From Echiichthys vipera (Eukaryota > Chordata > Actinopteri > Perciformes > Trachinidae), in the NCBI GenBank assembly GCA_963691815.1, contig OY829661.1:16988849-17052848 (forward strand): a stretch of 64,000 nucleotides of DNA, in the 5' to 3' direction. The notes under the pieces are model-generated. The model searched no databases, had not been told where the DNA came from, and was given only the letters and a program-made list of their open reading frames with translations. Below are positions 32,279-46,600 of this stretch, one piece after another (the stretch's first letter is position 1; each line of letters opens with the position of its first letter). A program made the translations under genes and the position numbers.

Positions 32279-35200
32279 TTACATAGCAACCTTGGCAACC
32301 TGCTCTTCCAGTCTGGCGATTCGACGGTCTTGAAGGATGACTCGGTCCCTGAGTGACTTGAACTCTCGGAGTACCTCTTCCAGTTTATCTTCCATTTTCT
32401 GGTCAAAAACAGAGAGAAAGTTAGATCGACCAAGCTCTATACACTTTTCATTTGACTCTAAAAGGGACAGTTCAGATCAGTCTATTAGTCTATCAACTAT
32501 AGTAGATGACGGCCTGCCGCAGTTTAGAGAAACAAGCAGGAGTACCGACACGGATGATAAGCAATGTACTGCTGTGGGCGGGGCAGCAGCTAAATGTATT
32601 TTAGCCACCTAAGAAAAAGGCCCGCCTTGTAAAAATCAGTATGATTTTAAGTGTACACTATATTTAGAATATTTTGACATCTTTACTTTGGTGTCGGACA
32701 ACACTTACAGATAGGGAACTGAAGCCGCCAGACTCCTTTGACAAAATAGGGAGTTGCTTCTGTTCGAGGCGAGTGGTAGACCAGCAACTCTTGTGTTATG
32801 CGAGGTAAAATAACGTTGTTTTTTTGTCAATAGAGTCTGGTGGCTTTAAACTACTTACTAAATTACTTGAACTATCCCTTCAAAAGGCTACTAAAGATTT
32901 CCAGAACGGTTTACAGATGATTTTGTAGGCTTAACTACTTTATCTGATCTGCTTCTAACTAATTTTCAGGAATAATGAGCAGGGATTTTACAGGCCTCCA
33001 GCAGTTTTCCCTTGCTGAATCATGACCCAAATACCAAAGTATGTGCTGATCCATAACTTTTGTGAATTGTTCCAGCCATAGTAATTATTAGTTCAAATAT
33101 CAGCAAAAAAGTGCTGTGCGAGTTTTGAAAAGAGTAGCAATTTTTATCTGAGGAAACAGTAATAATAGTCAGATGTACAGTTAAGTCTGTGTGCACTCAC
33201 TACTGAGGACTGCTTTGGAGTAGCGTGCTTCTGGACAGTAGAGATGTTTTCTGCTTTCGTGACTGGCTTGGTCTCCAGGGCGTTCGTCTTGACCACTTTC
33301 AGATCCCGGTTCTTCGTGGAGACGTAGCCATCTTTGAGTGAGATCAGGATGGGGCCTCCGTTCTTCCCCGCGAACCACTCCTCTGACTCCAGGGCGGGAT
33401 CTGGGCCGGCTGTGTCGGGATACAGGTCGTCCTGGAACAAATCCGACTGGTGGGGAGGACACGGCACATGTCATGAGCAGAAGAGGACAGCGGAGGAAAA
33501 AGAAATGTTCTATATAGAAAAGCATCCTTATTACTTGATATAAACACAGACTTACCTTACGCGGGACTGTCATGATGATTGGTTCACATTTTCTCTCATG
33601 TAATTTGTAAAACCTACAGACAGGATTAATATGATTATTATCATACACAGAAGAAATAGAAGACATTATGTACTGTACCACGTATTGTTTAGTTTTTATA
33701 ATTTAGATTAGCTCTGTCCCTATTTTCTCTTCTATTGTGCTAAAAGGAACTTTGGGTGTGTGGAGACATGACATCTAGGTATGAACGGGTTTATGGTAAT
33801 GTGCTCTAATTTAAAAAACAAACAAACAATTATTGCAATACCTTGCGATTTCACATTTGTTAACATCCAGGCCTCTTTTGGGCATGTATCCCATGCCTCT
33901 CTGGGGCTCCTTGGTGGAGAAGGTGCTGAGGTAGTGAACAAACGGTGCCTCATCAGTGATCTCAAAGTACCGAATGCTGCTGTCACCCTAAGGACACATG
34001 GTCACAGCTCCGTGTCAGTTTGGGGATCGAATAATTAGAAATAGAAAAAAAAAACAAAAGTGGAATTTCTTTACGAGGCTTCTCACCTTTCCACACAGGT
34101 AGACTACGCTGGTGTCGGGGTCGTAGAAGGGCAGCAGAACTCCATTACTGGAGTCCATCTCTTGAACACAAATCGGCTCATTCATGTTTTCCTGGAAGCA
34201 CAAAATTAAGTACCGGTATATAAGAGATGAGTCGGGTAAGTAACTTAATTGTAGAAGACCCCTGAGTTGCATCCATCGGCCCATATGCGTTACATTTATG
34301 CACATCTATCTCTATTATATATGTTTTTTATTCTTAACACTGTGAAACTTTGCACATCCCCTAGAATATATTCTGGCACATCCCTGCCTAGCCATTTCAT
34401 ACTAAACAGTTACATGGTATTTACTTTTCAATTTTCAAATAGTATTCTTTCCGTCATTTTTTCCCCCATTCCATTATTTGGTTTATTACAATACAAAGAA
34501 GATTCCTTGTGTGTGAAAAACTACTTGGCACTAAGCCGGATTCTGATTCTGCCAATACATTTAAAAAAAGAGCCCTCTTAATCAGATCTGGGAAAGTGAA
34601 ATCACTGTGTTGAATCGAACGCCCCCAACTGGAGCTGAGGTGTCATGACAATGAAACTTTGATCGGGGAAAAAAAAAATTTCACATTCAGGCAGCAAAAG
34701 AAAAACTGATGGAGAACCACTGGCAATTTTTTGACTTAAATCACGAGCAAGAAGCTGCGCAAAGCAAGGCTTTTTGGGGGGGTGGGGGGGTGATGGGATT
34801 TGAATTCAGATTCACTCTGCTGACGTACAGTTTTCCACAGGGCCAGCTGACGTTCGCTCATGCGGCTGAATCCAGTGGTGAAAATGTTTCCGTCTGCTAA
34901 AAAGATCGCCCTCATCGGTCGAGCTCCCTCGTGAGCTTTGTCCTTCTCCTAAATACAGAAACAACAATCATCATACTGAGCAGACGTGTTTGAAGGCACT
35001 TTGAGTCAACAAGTTTGGTGGGTGATTCTGGGAAAGATTATTCCACAAGAGAAGCATCCAAGCCTTCAAATCCTTGCAGCGTGTCCACTTACCGCGACAA
35101 TCTTTTTTTTACGGGGGTCAATGACGCGGACCTTTTTGTCCTTGCAGGCGGTGCAGAGCAGGCTGCCATTGCGGCTCCAGCTGACACTAAAGATAACATC

Positions 35201-37498
35201 AGGGTGCATGTCCTCCAGGTTGATCACGGCCTCTCCCGTGCCCACATTCCAAATGATGATCTGGTTGTCACACCCTAAAATGGAGACACATCGAGCACAG
35301 CTTGACTACACACGCCTCTGTGTCCAAGGTTTATTTTAAGCCCTTTACATCACACAAAGCAACATGATAGAAGGCCGCCTGTGACATAATTGGTCAGATT
35401 TGGAGTTCAGCTGTGCACAGTGGATAAATGGCAGACAATTACTGAAACAGATATTGCAGTTTGAGGGCACGGGGTGTACCGAGGGCCTCATACCTGCACT
35501 GAGGAGAACGTTGCGAGCGGTGGGATGCCATGACACGATGCCGACCCTCTTAGAGTGGCCCTCTAACACGACCACGGGCTCTGAAAGGGGAGTCTCCAGC
35601 CCGTTCTCAGGGATCTGCCAAACCTGAGTCCGAAAAATCAACCAGTTAGATACCTGACACTACACAGAGAAAATATATCCACTGAAATCATTTTAAAATA
35701 CTAAACACTAAAGAGTGGACTACGGACAGTCGATGAAAGCTGTGTTAATGAGGATGATATTCAGGTTCTGTAGAGCGAAACAGACAGTATGAATTCATGT
35801 TCTAGAAGTAAAAAAACACTAAACAGACAAGAGTATAGAGTACTAGATTATAGTATATATAGTAAAATTATCTTGATAGGCTAAAATGATACAGTAGAAA
35901 AACACTAAACGGACAAGACCATAAACTGCACCACGATATTTTTTGATTCCAATGGATACATGTTGTAGAGATGTAAATTCAGAAGTTGAAGGATAAAGTG
36001 TAATTAGTTTTATAGTACTTGTAATTGATTCAGTGTTAAAGGACAGCGGAAAAAACTCAAAGCTCATGTGAACCTTTGGATATTAACCGCTTCCTTACCA
36101 TGACCGTGCAGTCCTCTGAGCCACTGGCGATGACGAGGTCATTATGAGGACACCAGTCGATGTCCAAAACTGGGCCCGTGTGACCACATACTGTAGGGTA
36201 GACCTTGTCTATACGGCCGGACTGTGAGACAGAAGAAAACTTTGTTAGAATGAGTGCCAGCTGTGTCCTCCTGTAAGCCGATATCTGTCAGACAGATATG
36301 AAAATGACTGACGGGGCTAATTTAACTATCCTGTAGAAGTTAGATTCAGCTCTTTTGCATGACTACAAGACTCAAATGTGACTGTCACGTTGCAACTCTA
36401 TCACATGTCTGTCCTCGTGTTAGAAAAAGCACTAAGAGCTATTGTACATTTTTAGAAATTACACTCAAAGTTATTTCTTTGATATCAAGCAACATTTCAC
36501 GCTGTAAAAACTGGCAAGACCTAACATTGCAACCATTTGTGGGGTTCAAACGTTAGAGGAGAGGAGAGAGACGGAGACAGGGAGCAAATCTGCACTGAGT
36601 TAACCAACAACAGGAGATGGCTTAGTGCCATGAACACATTTGATCCTCTGGGAGTAAACCCATTTTACTTGTGACCTCATCCATTGTCATCTTGGTTAGA
36701 CATCTGTCTACCTGAATTTGTTATACAGGCACATTATACAGTGAATATAAATCAATTAACCCAGTGGCCTAAATAAAATGTTGCATCACCCATCCCCTCT
36801 GTGAGTATCATGTGTTCAATGAGCCAACTGTAACAGGATACACACATTGGATGCCTTTACTACCAGGCAGATTTAAATATTGATTATCTATGCTTTTTAC
36901 TACAGATATGAGCCCTGGGGTCACAGCAGCAGTGTGCTGAAGGTCTGCTGACCAAGAACAAGCATGTAGCAAATCACTCTTATGGGCATAAGATTGATTT
37001 GCTACATGCTCTGAATGCTACACTATAATAAAGTGTACTGTTACAGTACAACCTTTGCCCCTCTGGCTCTACTGTGGGTCTTCAGTTGCATGAGCCGTGC
37101 AGCTTTTTATTCCTACCTGACAGTTAAAGCCCCTATGTGTAGGATTTGAAAATGTGACATAAGACTTGAAAAAAACCAGCCCCTTTGGCACCAACTATTT
37201 AATCTCTGTGTGTTTTTGAACACGGCAAGCCGCAGACCTTCAACAGATGTTCTTTAAAACCCTTGATGGAAATGCGAAGGTGTGGCAAAACGTCACTGAC
37301 CTTTTGCAGAGGAAGTACAAGAAAGGCTCCCCCTCCACTGGCGTCTATGATGATGGCAACAAATTTGGGGTTGACGGCACAGAAGGAGCTGTCCCACGTG
37401 ACCCTGGACACACGGATGTCATCATAGCACTGGTCGTTCCTCACCGCCTGACCAAAGACATGACGGAACTTGCTCTGTCGCACAACTCGCCGCAACAT
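32279..37498 (-). CDS. coro1c: CORO1C, coronin-1C actin-binding WD-repeat protein
   Basis: Ten coding exons, all GT-AG and in phase: 37498-37301, 36221-36099, 35623-35494, 35274-35093, 34948-34829, 34191-34087, 33987-33842, 33613-33556, 33446-33201 and 32398-32279. They total 1428 bp, 475 residues (human 474). The start MLRRVVRQSKFRHVFGQ is the coronin signature, which binds actin. WD repeats follow (VCGHTGPVLDIDWCPHN, SGSEDCTVMVW, GHSKRVGIVSWHP, SWSRNGSLLCTA), then the C-terminal extension KLHERKCEPIIMTVPRK, a variable linker, and a C-terminal coiled coil (about 440-475: MEDKLEEVLREFKSL...RIARLEEQ) for oligomerisation. Coronin-1C regulates Arp2/3 and cofilin-driven actin turnover at the cell cortex. 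A probable 5' non-coding exon ends at 41183. Strong identity and synteny leave little doubt. Confidence 0.97.
32461..32882. repeat. MITE-like element in the last CORO1C intron
   Basis: Ends are inverted: AAAGGGACAGTTCA at the left and TGAACTATCCCTT at the right. Inside are further inverted arms (GCCGCCAGACTCCTTTGACA near 32730 and TGTCAATAGAGTCTGGTGGC near 32825). The phrase GTCAATGGAGTCTGGTGACT also occurs in the element at 56417-57060, so the two belong to related families. Confidence 0.6.
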
Positions 37499-37500
37499 AT

Positions 37501-40500
37501 CTGTACAGGGAAACATAAGAGTACAGTGAGTGTGTTTTGCGCAGAATTGTCTAATCAAAGTTTTTATAAATTAAGATAAAAATGTGCAAACACTACAGAA
37601 AGTGGCCATTTATTAGGAAACCTTGGGGTTACCTAGTTCTGATTAGTAAAAGCTGGATTTATGGGTACAATATCGAAAAGGAAATATACAAATATTTCAC
37701 ATCATACAACAACAACGTTGTGGAAATTGCATGAAATATAGAAGTTCACAATATATATTGTAGATTTCTTAATGCCGTCCAAAAAACTTGAAGAAAACCT
37801 CTTGAAGTGTATAAAGAAAAACTAATTAAATCTATGTACTGTTTCTTTTTTTTAACACTTTAGTGTATGGATGTCATTTAAACTGGAGAGCACCTATGCT
37901 TAATTTACTGTAACTACCTGAGTTTAATTTAAAGTCATTGATATTAGGGCTACCCGATGACGCCTCAGAAAACTCAACGTACTGCAGGACACAAATCTGC
38001 AGCCCAACAGACTCCGTTATTGAGCAAAAATTACCATCAGGCAACTCTTCTCGGCATTTAAAAAGTAAACCCCCTCCTTTCTTATCTCTTCAGAAAATAT
38101 TGAAATAAATAGTATAATTTGTGTAACAGCAAAGAGACTGTTTAAGTAGTAAGACCTAATGGCATTTCATGTTATTAGAGAAAACACAGAACTAGTTTCC
38201 TGAACCAGTGCAGACAACACCCCAGATTTGAGGGGTTACTGTCATGACTAATGCATTCATGAAAAACGTCCGCAGTGATGTTTTATTTTTACCACATCAT
38301 CTCCTCTGTGAGCACACCACAGATGGCCTGTTGCTGCTCCGAGATTCTGGATATTATCTAAGTCGCGTTAATGAACACTATGTACCTCTTCCAGTTTCTT
38401 CTCACATTTTCCGTCCTGCTTCCATGATTAAATGACTGTTTTCTCACAGTAAATCCCACTATTGGCATTTTGACATCTTAGGAAACAGTTACATCTGATC
38501 TGCGGACAAAACACAACACAACGGGAATCCTCCAAACATTTGACTTTGCATCGTCTGTCTGTTGTAATTCCAAAAACCTCCATTTTTGATACCTGAGGGA
38601 GATTTTCCATCGTTTAGTGAAATGCTTTGCTGTGTAATTATGTGGAATATCTAGTGTCTCAGGGTGGTAATTAAGCTGCCAGTCTGAAGCGACATACTGA
38701 GTCGTTATACAGTCAGGCGGCAGGATTTTTCTCCACTTACCCACAGCTCTGTCCTCACACCAGACCACAGGCCTCTGCACATTCATGGATTTTGAAAATG
38801 GAGAAGCTGAATCATGGACTTTTTGGTTTGATACAGAAACATGGATAGTTTTTTCAAAATCTTCCTCAGTAACACCGGAGCATCAGCACGATCAAATATT
38901 ATCTGATTTAAAGCTTAAAATAGCTTTGAGGCTCAGATTTTGGAAGTGTATTTGGATGAGACCAAAGTACCTGTATTTTTGGAAGTGAGTGCCATCGTCA
39001 TGTTCTAGTTTTTTAAATACATGTTGTTATTTTTAAATGCTTAGTTTTTTTCTGTATTTTAATGATTATATTAAGGACAATGTATAAACACAAAAAAGTA
39101 ACCAACAATCTAAATTCAGTAAAATAATATAGTGCACAACAGTTATACTGTCCACCCACAGACCCTTTCAATTATTTGGCATGATTATATCTCATCTCAG
39201 GACAGTGTGGAGATGGGAATTGATTATTGTATCGATACCAATGCCAGTATCAATTTTGCATATCAGTCCGATTATTCATTGAACTCTGAACAATTTACCT
39301 TGTGGGAAAAGAGTCAGTCTACACAGCTTTTCAACCGTTTGATTATCTGTCTGAACACAGTGCCGAATAAATAAGAGAATATTTTGTATAGTTTTCTTTT
39401 TTTTTTTTAAAGAAATGAAAATCAGCTATGTCTGCCTAATGTTATTATGACGCCTCACTTTAGACAGTTTCTTCCTCCTCACCGTGACTCCTTGTTGCAA
39501 GTTTCCAGCAGCATAGAAACAGGGGTGTGACGCCACTGTTTTGCAGTGTGCAACTGTCATGAAAACAATGCCGGCAGTGATCAAAGTAATTGATAGATAC
39601 GGAGGCATACGATTGTGTTTCGTAGCCAATTCCCATCCTTACAGGTGTATACAGATTGTGTTTGACTGACAATACATCTTTATGATTCTTTTCATGGTTA
39701 ATTGCAATAATAACAAAACATAGAGTCAAATGAGACAGCTTATTTTGGTTCTTTCAACCCCAAAATAAAAATGTAAAAATGTGCATTAACCATATAACTT
39801 CAATCAACATACCAGCCTGATAGTAAACTGTAAATGAGTCCAGTGTGAAGACTCATAAAATCTATAGTATCCTCTTCCCACAACACATATGTGCACACAC
39901 AGCATACCGGTACTGTACATGTAGCAACAACAAAAAAAGACTCTTTAATGAATCAAATACTTTCCTTCCCTAGATGTATTTGATTGAAAGCACAATGTCT
40001 CAAACAGCTGTAAAGACTCTACATGTTCCTACAGGGCTGCATACTGGACTACAGTTTTACGACTAACCAGAACAGTGTGTTCCCTCGGCCAATATTAGAG
40101 CTCCATTCAGGAGCAGCTATCCTCTCTCCTCAAATATGCACCTGACAAAATGAGCTTCTTCAGCCCCTGCAGGCTCCAGTTGATGCCATGCATTACAACA
40201 CTGTGCTCTTTGCCACCAGACACAAAGTAGGACACAAGTGAGAAACATGATGGTGGACAGTTACAGACTAATGCTATTATATTCTTTCCCAAGAGCGTTT
40301 GTTTCAGGAGAATGTCTCTAATATAAATAAAAACATTCATCTGCAGGAATTTGGCCTCTGTCTTATTTCACTGTAAATGAGGTGGCTACAACCAAAAGAT
40401 GCAATCACTTCAACTCAGCCTAAAGCTTATTTTAATACGAGAATGTTGCATTTTTTAAAGTTGTATGTTGAATACACCAAATGATTCAATGGTGGTGGAA

Positions 40501-41182
40501 ACAGCTGCACTGTGCTAACGTTAAACAATGGTTTCTAGCTGGCTAATGTTAGCTGATGTTACACAAAGCTCAGTGTCCCCCTCCAATAAAAACAAATAAC
40601 TACAAACTAAAATATCAACATGGTAATGTGACTCAGCTGTGACCTTCAAATATCTTGCCAGCAATTTCAAAAACATGTCTTTGATGCTTTGGGGAAAGCT
40701 TTAGCCACAGAGATAACTAAAGTTAGCTCTGGTTGCTAACGGTGGCTCTGGTTGCTAACGTTACCGTCCCTGGAACAAGGATATTTGTATTTTTGGTGAG
40801 TAACGTTACGCTCCAGATGTGAGTATCACCTGAGAACCAAACGAAGCATAATGGTGTATTGAAACGTTTACATTCATTTAAAAAAACAGTTTGACAAGTA
40901 AAGTGAGGCTTAACGTAAAAAAAAGGTGGTGAAGTTAAACGTGGACCGTGTTCCGCTGCACTGCCCCGACAGCTGTGGCTGGCTAGCCTAGCTGCTAGCT
41001 GTTAGCTGCGGTGGACCGCCGCCAGCTGACGCAAGTGCAGATATTTCCACCCAAGGTTTTTTGGCTGCTCCCATTCTCAAAACCCATCCAGCGAGCTTAA
41101 TGGATGCTGCACAGCACAGTCCCGATCGACACATCACATGCAAAAATGCACAATGCAAAAGAGACTTTTCAAGCTTTCTTAC
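37501..41182 (-). other. CORO1C intron 1
   Basis: A 3.7-kb intron between the inferred 5' non-coding exon (donor at 41182) and the first coding exon. It is mostly AT-rich. A short TTAAAGCCCCTATGTGTAGG piece near 37126 resembles the start of repeat family B. No internal exon recognised; several short open frames lack coding character. Confidence 0.5.
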
Positions 41183-41520
41183 CTCCTAAATCTATGCAAG
41201 ATTTTTCGTAAGCACGGGCTTAATCAATCACAACACATGAATCTGGTAGTTTAGGCGCGCCCTTATCCTGCAGGACGTTGTTCTAGTATCCCTTGTCTCC
41301 ACAAAAAAGGCTCAGTCGCTTTGCACTTATTCCCCCTTCTGATTGCAAATCAGTGTCCCAGAGAGAGGCAGTGTTTTAAATCTAGACGTATATCTGGATG
41401 CCAGCAGACAAATAGAGCATCTCCTGCCCGCTTCTCACCTGCGGAGGACTAGCAATCGTCTACTCTCATCGTTACTAAATTCAATGGGATACGTTGACGA
41501 CAGGCTACGGCACATGCGCA
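41183..41520 (-). promoter_or_regulatory. CORO1C 5' non-coding exon and promoter
   Basis: On the minus strand a strong donor TTTAGGAG|GTAAGAAAG sits at 41183/41182. The first coding exon begins only two bases before its ATG after an acceptor at 37501, so a leader exon is needed. Upstream, TGCGCATGTG (41511-41520) resembles an NRF1 site and suggests a promoter near 41450-41550. The transcription start is not resolved. Confidence 0.55.
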
Positions 41521-41529
41521 AACGAAAAA

Positions 41530-43693
41530 GTCAGATTTCATTTTCCCATGGCTCTGAATAGGGATGGGGCTTTAGGACAACTGGGCTCCTCGCTACATCC
41601 TCCTCGTGTCTTTTGGAAGTGGACCTACTGAATGATTGCATTTTATTCAGCTTTGCAAAAATGTGGATTTTTGGTTGCCAACAGCATCTTTTGTATCATG
41701 GTCCCTCCCCTCCCCCTCTGTCCCATCCCTTCCAATCCCACCCCACCCCAGCCTGCAGTGTCCTAACACAATAAAGAAACCCCCTCATAGTCTGTGATGC
41801 ACCCACACATCACAAGTAGCCTATTCAGGGGAGTAAGTTGTTAACCGGTCCACCTATGAGCATTTTCTGTCATTATATTTTTACAGAATATATTTGCACT
41901 CCTTAGGGTTGATCAAATGCAGGGTTTTAAAAAAAAAAGATTACAGTGGTTTGATTTCAAATGTTATCTAACTATCTAGCCCCAAAGTCTTTAATGTCAT
42001 AATGAATGTCTGTGGAATACGAATAATTGTGTGAAAACTATTGTGAAACAAGCATTAAAGTTCATTCTTGACCTTGGAAATAGTAGTTTTACAAAACAAT
42101 CCCAACTCAAAAGCCACTTAATTACTGCATTTTTAAAAGAGATTTTTATCAACCTGTTCTCATCGAGGTCAAGTACAAACTTTCATAATTATAAGCCGAG
42201 GTGAGAAGTCCTGCAATGGATCCATCTCACAACAACTGACAACAGTATTTAGTAAGCCAGTGTAATCTGAAATCAAAACCACTTTCTTTAAATGCATAAG
42301 TATGATTTCAACTTTATTTTACACATTTTAGGAGGTCACTAATGGAACAGCTTGTTTACATCATGAATTAATCACTGAATGAATGGGAGCCGTAGAAAGG
42401 AAATAAATGAATTTGCTTCTTTATTTACCTGCTTATTTCTTAAAGCTCAAGGAGTTTGGATCTATCAGTATGCACCGACAGAAGGCAGTGAAACACCATG
42501 GGCGGTTTCCAAGACTGCCATAGGGATTAATAAGGTAGATTAACACATTAATACTCGCATTTACACCTGAATGTAAATCTAAATCTCCATGCAGAGATGC
42601 ATGTGTTAATGGGGGTGGGAGGAATCTGATGTTAATCCAGGGAGAAAATCCAAACTGCACACGCACACGCACACCAGGACCCAGATTCAAAACCCAGCAC
42701 CGCCACTGATGAGAGGACAAACGTAGCCAACTGATTGTCTTCAACAATCATAAAAGCTACTGAATCACAGCTCAGAATGGGAGTTGTTCTGAGACCAATA
42801 CCAGTATCAAAAATGCCTCCGGTAATGCTGGTATTGGTATTGTTGAGTATGATAGTCTATGCAATGATCGGATACCCCGTAATTTAGCACCGAAAAAACC
42901 CGACTTGAACAAAGTTAGTTTATGTTATTTTTCAGTTATCACTGACGGTCAAACTAGATATAAAAGTACGTTCTATGGCATTCCTCCTCTCAATATATTT
43001 GTTCACATTATACAACATGTTTAACCAGAACCAGGCCATGCACAATGATAGCAGTCATATTACATCCATACAGGGTTAGTAGTATATACAGCTAATAAAT
43101 GTGCATATGTAAGTTCAGATATCAGAAGTGGTATCAGGAAGGAAAAAATGCTATTGGAACATCACTAGTTTAGACCATGTGAAAAGTTTGTTTGCAAAAA
43201 CCTTGCTTTGTTTTATATTAAATTAGTCTCCCAACCAGACAAGAAAAACAAGACTCTTGATCGCATTATGTTCAAAAGTTAAAATGTTGTATAACAACAC
43301 TTAGATCCTGTTGTTACTGATAGAGCATGAATACATCACCTGCTTTGAATGAAACCGTAAAATCAAAATGATCGTTGAAAATGGTAATAATATATAATAT
43401 CTCCTTCAATCTGAGAGGAGCCATTGCTGATATAAAAATATTGACGAGGAGCTTAGAATCAGCCAAAAGTTTTCAACATGTCAACATTTCTCTATAAAAT
43501 GAATCCTGAACATGACACTGCTTCTAGTTTTTGCTGGGTTTTGTATACAAACAGAGAAGTGTTTTAACCCACAGTAAACCGTGACTCAGTTTGGAAAGTA
43601 CCCACTCACCACACATGATTTTTGTGTGTATGTATGAATGCTTTGACTACTCATCGGGTCATTAAAGATGTACAGAACTGATGTCTCAAACAC
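41530..43693. other. Intergenic between CORO1C and the unrecognised gene
   Basis: No exon could be confirmed. A diverged repeat lies at about 42560-42710; its minus-strand phrases CTGGGTTTTGAATCTGG and TGGATTTTCTCCCTGG recall an abundant fish repeat. A minus-strand AATAAA (42420-42425) could end the upstream gene. If that gene splices at 43714, an additional exon would have to be in this interval or beyond; I found no convincing one. Confidence 0.4.
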
Positions 43694-46600
43694 TCACAGT
43701 CCAAAGTCCTTACCTTTCTTTGGAAGTGGTTGAACTTCTGGTGGTCTCTCTTTGGATTTCTTTGGGACATCAAAGGTATTCTTAATCTGGGATACTTTTA
43801 AACTTGGACCCTCTTCTGCCACCCGAACTGGAGCTCTGGCCCCTTCAGTTTTGACCCGGCCCTGGTGTCTCTGCATTTGATTTCTTTCTTTGATCATCTC
43901 TGCCACAGGCTTGTACGAACCCACCTCGCTGCCATTTCCTGCGTCTCTGTCACTACTGAGGCTGTCTTTACGTCTACAGTAGTTACCGTGGTTGTCGTTG
44001 CTGACCTCTGTGCAGACTCTTTCAGATTGGAGTTCGGAGTAGACCTCTCTTTTCCCTGAATAAGCAGATTTTGGTCTTTGGATTTCGTTGTGCGATGTAA
44101 TATCCGGTTTGTGAAGAGTCTCGGTGGATGCAAAACGATTCGGTGGCTTATTCACAAGAGGAGGAGGGGAGCTTTTGAATCTGGATCGTCTCTCCAGGAA
44201 TACTCTTCTTTGCAACATGTCCAGGTTTCGCAGATCTTCCTCTGGAGACAGTTTTGCCATACGCACACAGTAGTCAAAGTCGACCATGTCTCCGTATTGA
44301 TCATCCATGTGTCTGAGTGAAATATCTTCCCAAGGGCTGAGGTCAACTGACAGTCGGCGTACGTTGGTTGGCACTGTGTAAGTGCCCCTTTCGTCCCACA
44401 GCAAGCACATGTCCTGATTAAATGGAGTGTGGCTTGGGAAGTTGTTAAAATCAAATGTGTGTCTCCTCTTGACCTTCTCCTCAGAACGCAGATGATCTTT
44501 GCCTCTTCTTTCAGTAGACCGTAACTGTGCAGTTTTGAGCTTTATAAATGGGTTTTTAGGTTTCTTGGGGACAGGTGGAGGGGGACCTTTCACTTTGGGC
44601 TTCTCTTTTGGTATAGATTCATCTTTAGAATCAAACGAGGCATCTGGCGCCGTTTGTGAATTCACCGTACGTGGACCGAGTTCTGTCGCCATAGGTGCGT
44701 CTCTGTTAGGCAACAGATAAGTTACAGGCGGAGGGGTGATGACAGCAGAGAAGCAGACAAGCTCGCTCTCCCTCTTTAAGCCAGCAACCTGGATCTTTCC
44801 TTCAAAGCCTTCATTCCCTGGCAGAAGAGGACAAGGGATCAAATCACATTGTTCCAATGAAAATGGGGGATTGTCTTGCAGTGGTGGTGTTTCAGAGGTA
44901 GGGGGCACAACCTTTGGGTGGTGAGATCCAGCTGCTTTGCAGAACACTTGGCTGTCCTGTGTATTGGTACACAGAGTACCTGCTTTGGCCTTCTTAGAGA
45001 CAGCACCAGCAAACCTTGAATTGTGACTTTCTTTATATTGATTTTCTGATTCTCTTAAAGAAGGATCCTTTTCCGAGCATGGCTCCTGTTTTGACTTACC
45101 CTCTCTCTCCCAGCCCGGCTCCTCCTGTATAATCAACCGGCCTGCTTCATCAAGCGTGACTTCTGAATCATCGGTGCTCGATCTTAATCTTTTCACAGAG
45201 CTGCTGTTGTTTTGTGTTGACAGGCGCTCCTTATTAATGTTAGTAGAAACTTGCCTCTTGCTTTGATTATTCGTGTTTTGCTCCCTCTCTGCTCTTCCTC
45301 TCCCAGTTGTCTCGGTCTGGGCAGCTCCAACATGACCGACTCCTTTTAGCCGGCACCTGCTGCCTGTCACTTCAGCCAAATGTTGACTCATTTCCCTCTC
45401 AAAACATGCTTCGGGTGAACTCTCAGCATGCGCTTCCACACCTTCAGTCGTGACTGAGAGTGTGTCAGATCGTCTGCTGCTTTTCTTCTCATTACCCTTT
45501 TCTTGAGAGGCAATTCTAGAAGGCTGTGTAAGGTTATCGCCACTAACAGAAACGTCTCCCTCAACTACTTTAATAGACGTTTGAAGATTTTCTGTTTTCA
45601 TCTTTTTTCCAAAGGTGATGTCCCCATCGGAAGACATCCAAGTCTCATCTTTCTCGAGCACCACAAAGTCCTCCTCATTAGTGGGATTGCACGAGGTCTT
45701 TAGACTCCTGGTTTGTGTGTCAGGGCCTAACTTGCTGCGACCAAGTTCTGATTTCTTCCCATGTCCCTGCTCCATAGCTGTAGTCCCAGTATAGGCTACA
45801 GCCTTACTCTCAGATCCTCGCCTTTTGTTTGAAGTTGTCTCTTTAGGGCTCAGGACAGTTTTGGACTCCTCTGTAGTTCGAGTGAGACTTCGGCTCTCCC
45901 TTTCTCCACCCACAAACTCTCCCATGGTGTTCAGAGGGTGCTCCCGCTGACCTAGAGGCCTGATTGGCTGCCCAGTTTGGGGGTCTGTACGTGCAGAAGT
46001 GACTGTGTGCTCCCTTGCTTGCCCAGTGGCCGGGCCTCTGACACTGATCCCGCTAATCCAACCAATACCCTGAGGGGTCGCAAAACTGCCATCGTCCTGA
46101 TCTCTGCTGTCATCTTGTTGTGCCGCCTCCGACTGTTCCGTCTCTGCAGTTTGCCCCGACCAATCTGAATTATCAAGCGACTCTTCATCCTTTTCCGACA
46201 GCTTCTCTAGCTTCTGTCCCATTGTCGCTGTTCTGTCTTGGCATTAGGAAAAAAAAGAGACAAATGTCAAGAAACAGCAGCAGATTTATAAGTATGCCAA
46301 AGTGGCGTAATGAGGATGGCTTGCCTCCCCATCCCAATGAAACGAAATCACACAACAGGCATTACTGTCTATTTTTAACCATCTGGAACCTTTCTCTATT
46401 TTTGTATATTCTTCTATACCGCTCACACTTGCCCTGCCTCAGCCCCTCGATCTATCACCCCCTATTCTGTCAGAAAGGAATGCTGTGGTGGCTATAATTA
46501 AAGCTGGTCCGACTGCTGCCAGTGAGTCAGCAGGCCAAAAAGGAAACAAGACAAGTGAGATAAGAGGTCAGCCGTCTGGTGCCAAGGTCAAATAAAACTC

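Noticed and set aside
33181..33681. 166-codon open frame on the minus strand
   Set aside because: It reads through a CORO1C exon in the wrong frame and across its introns; the spliced coronin frame explains the region.
42433..42747. 104-codon open frame that could be an extra exon of the unrecognised gene
   Set aside because: It lies over a diverged interspersed repeat and has no convincing splice sites in phase.
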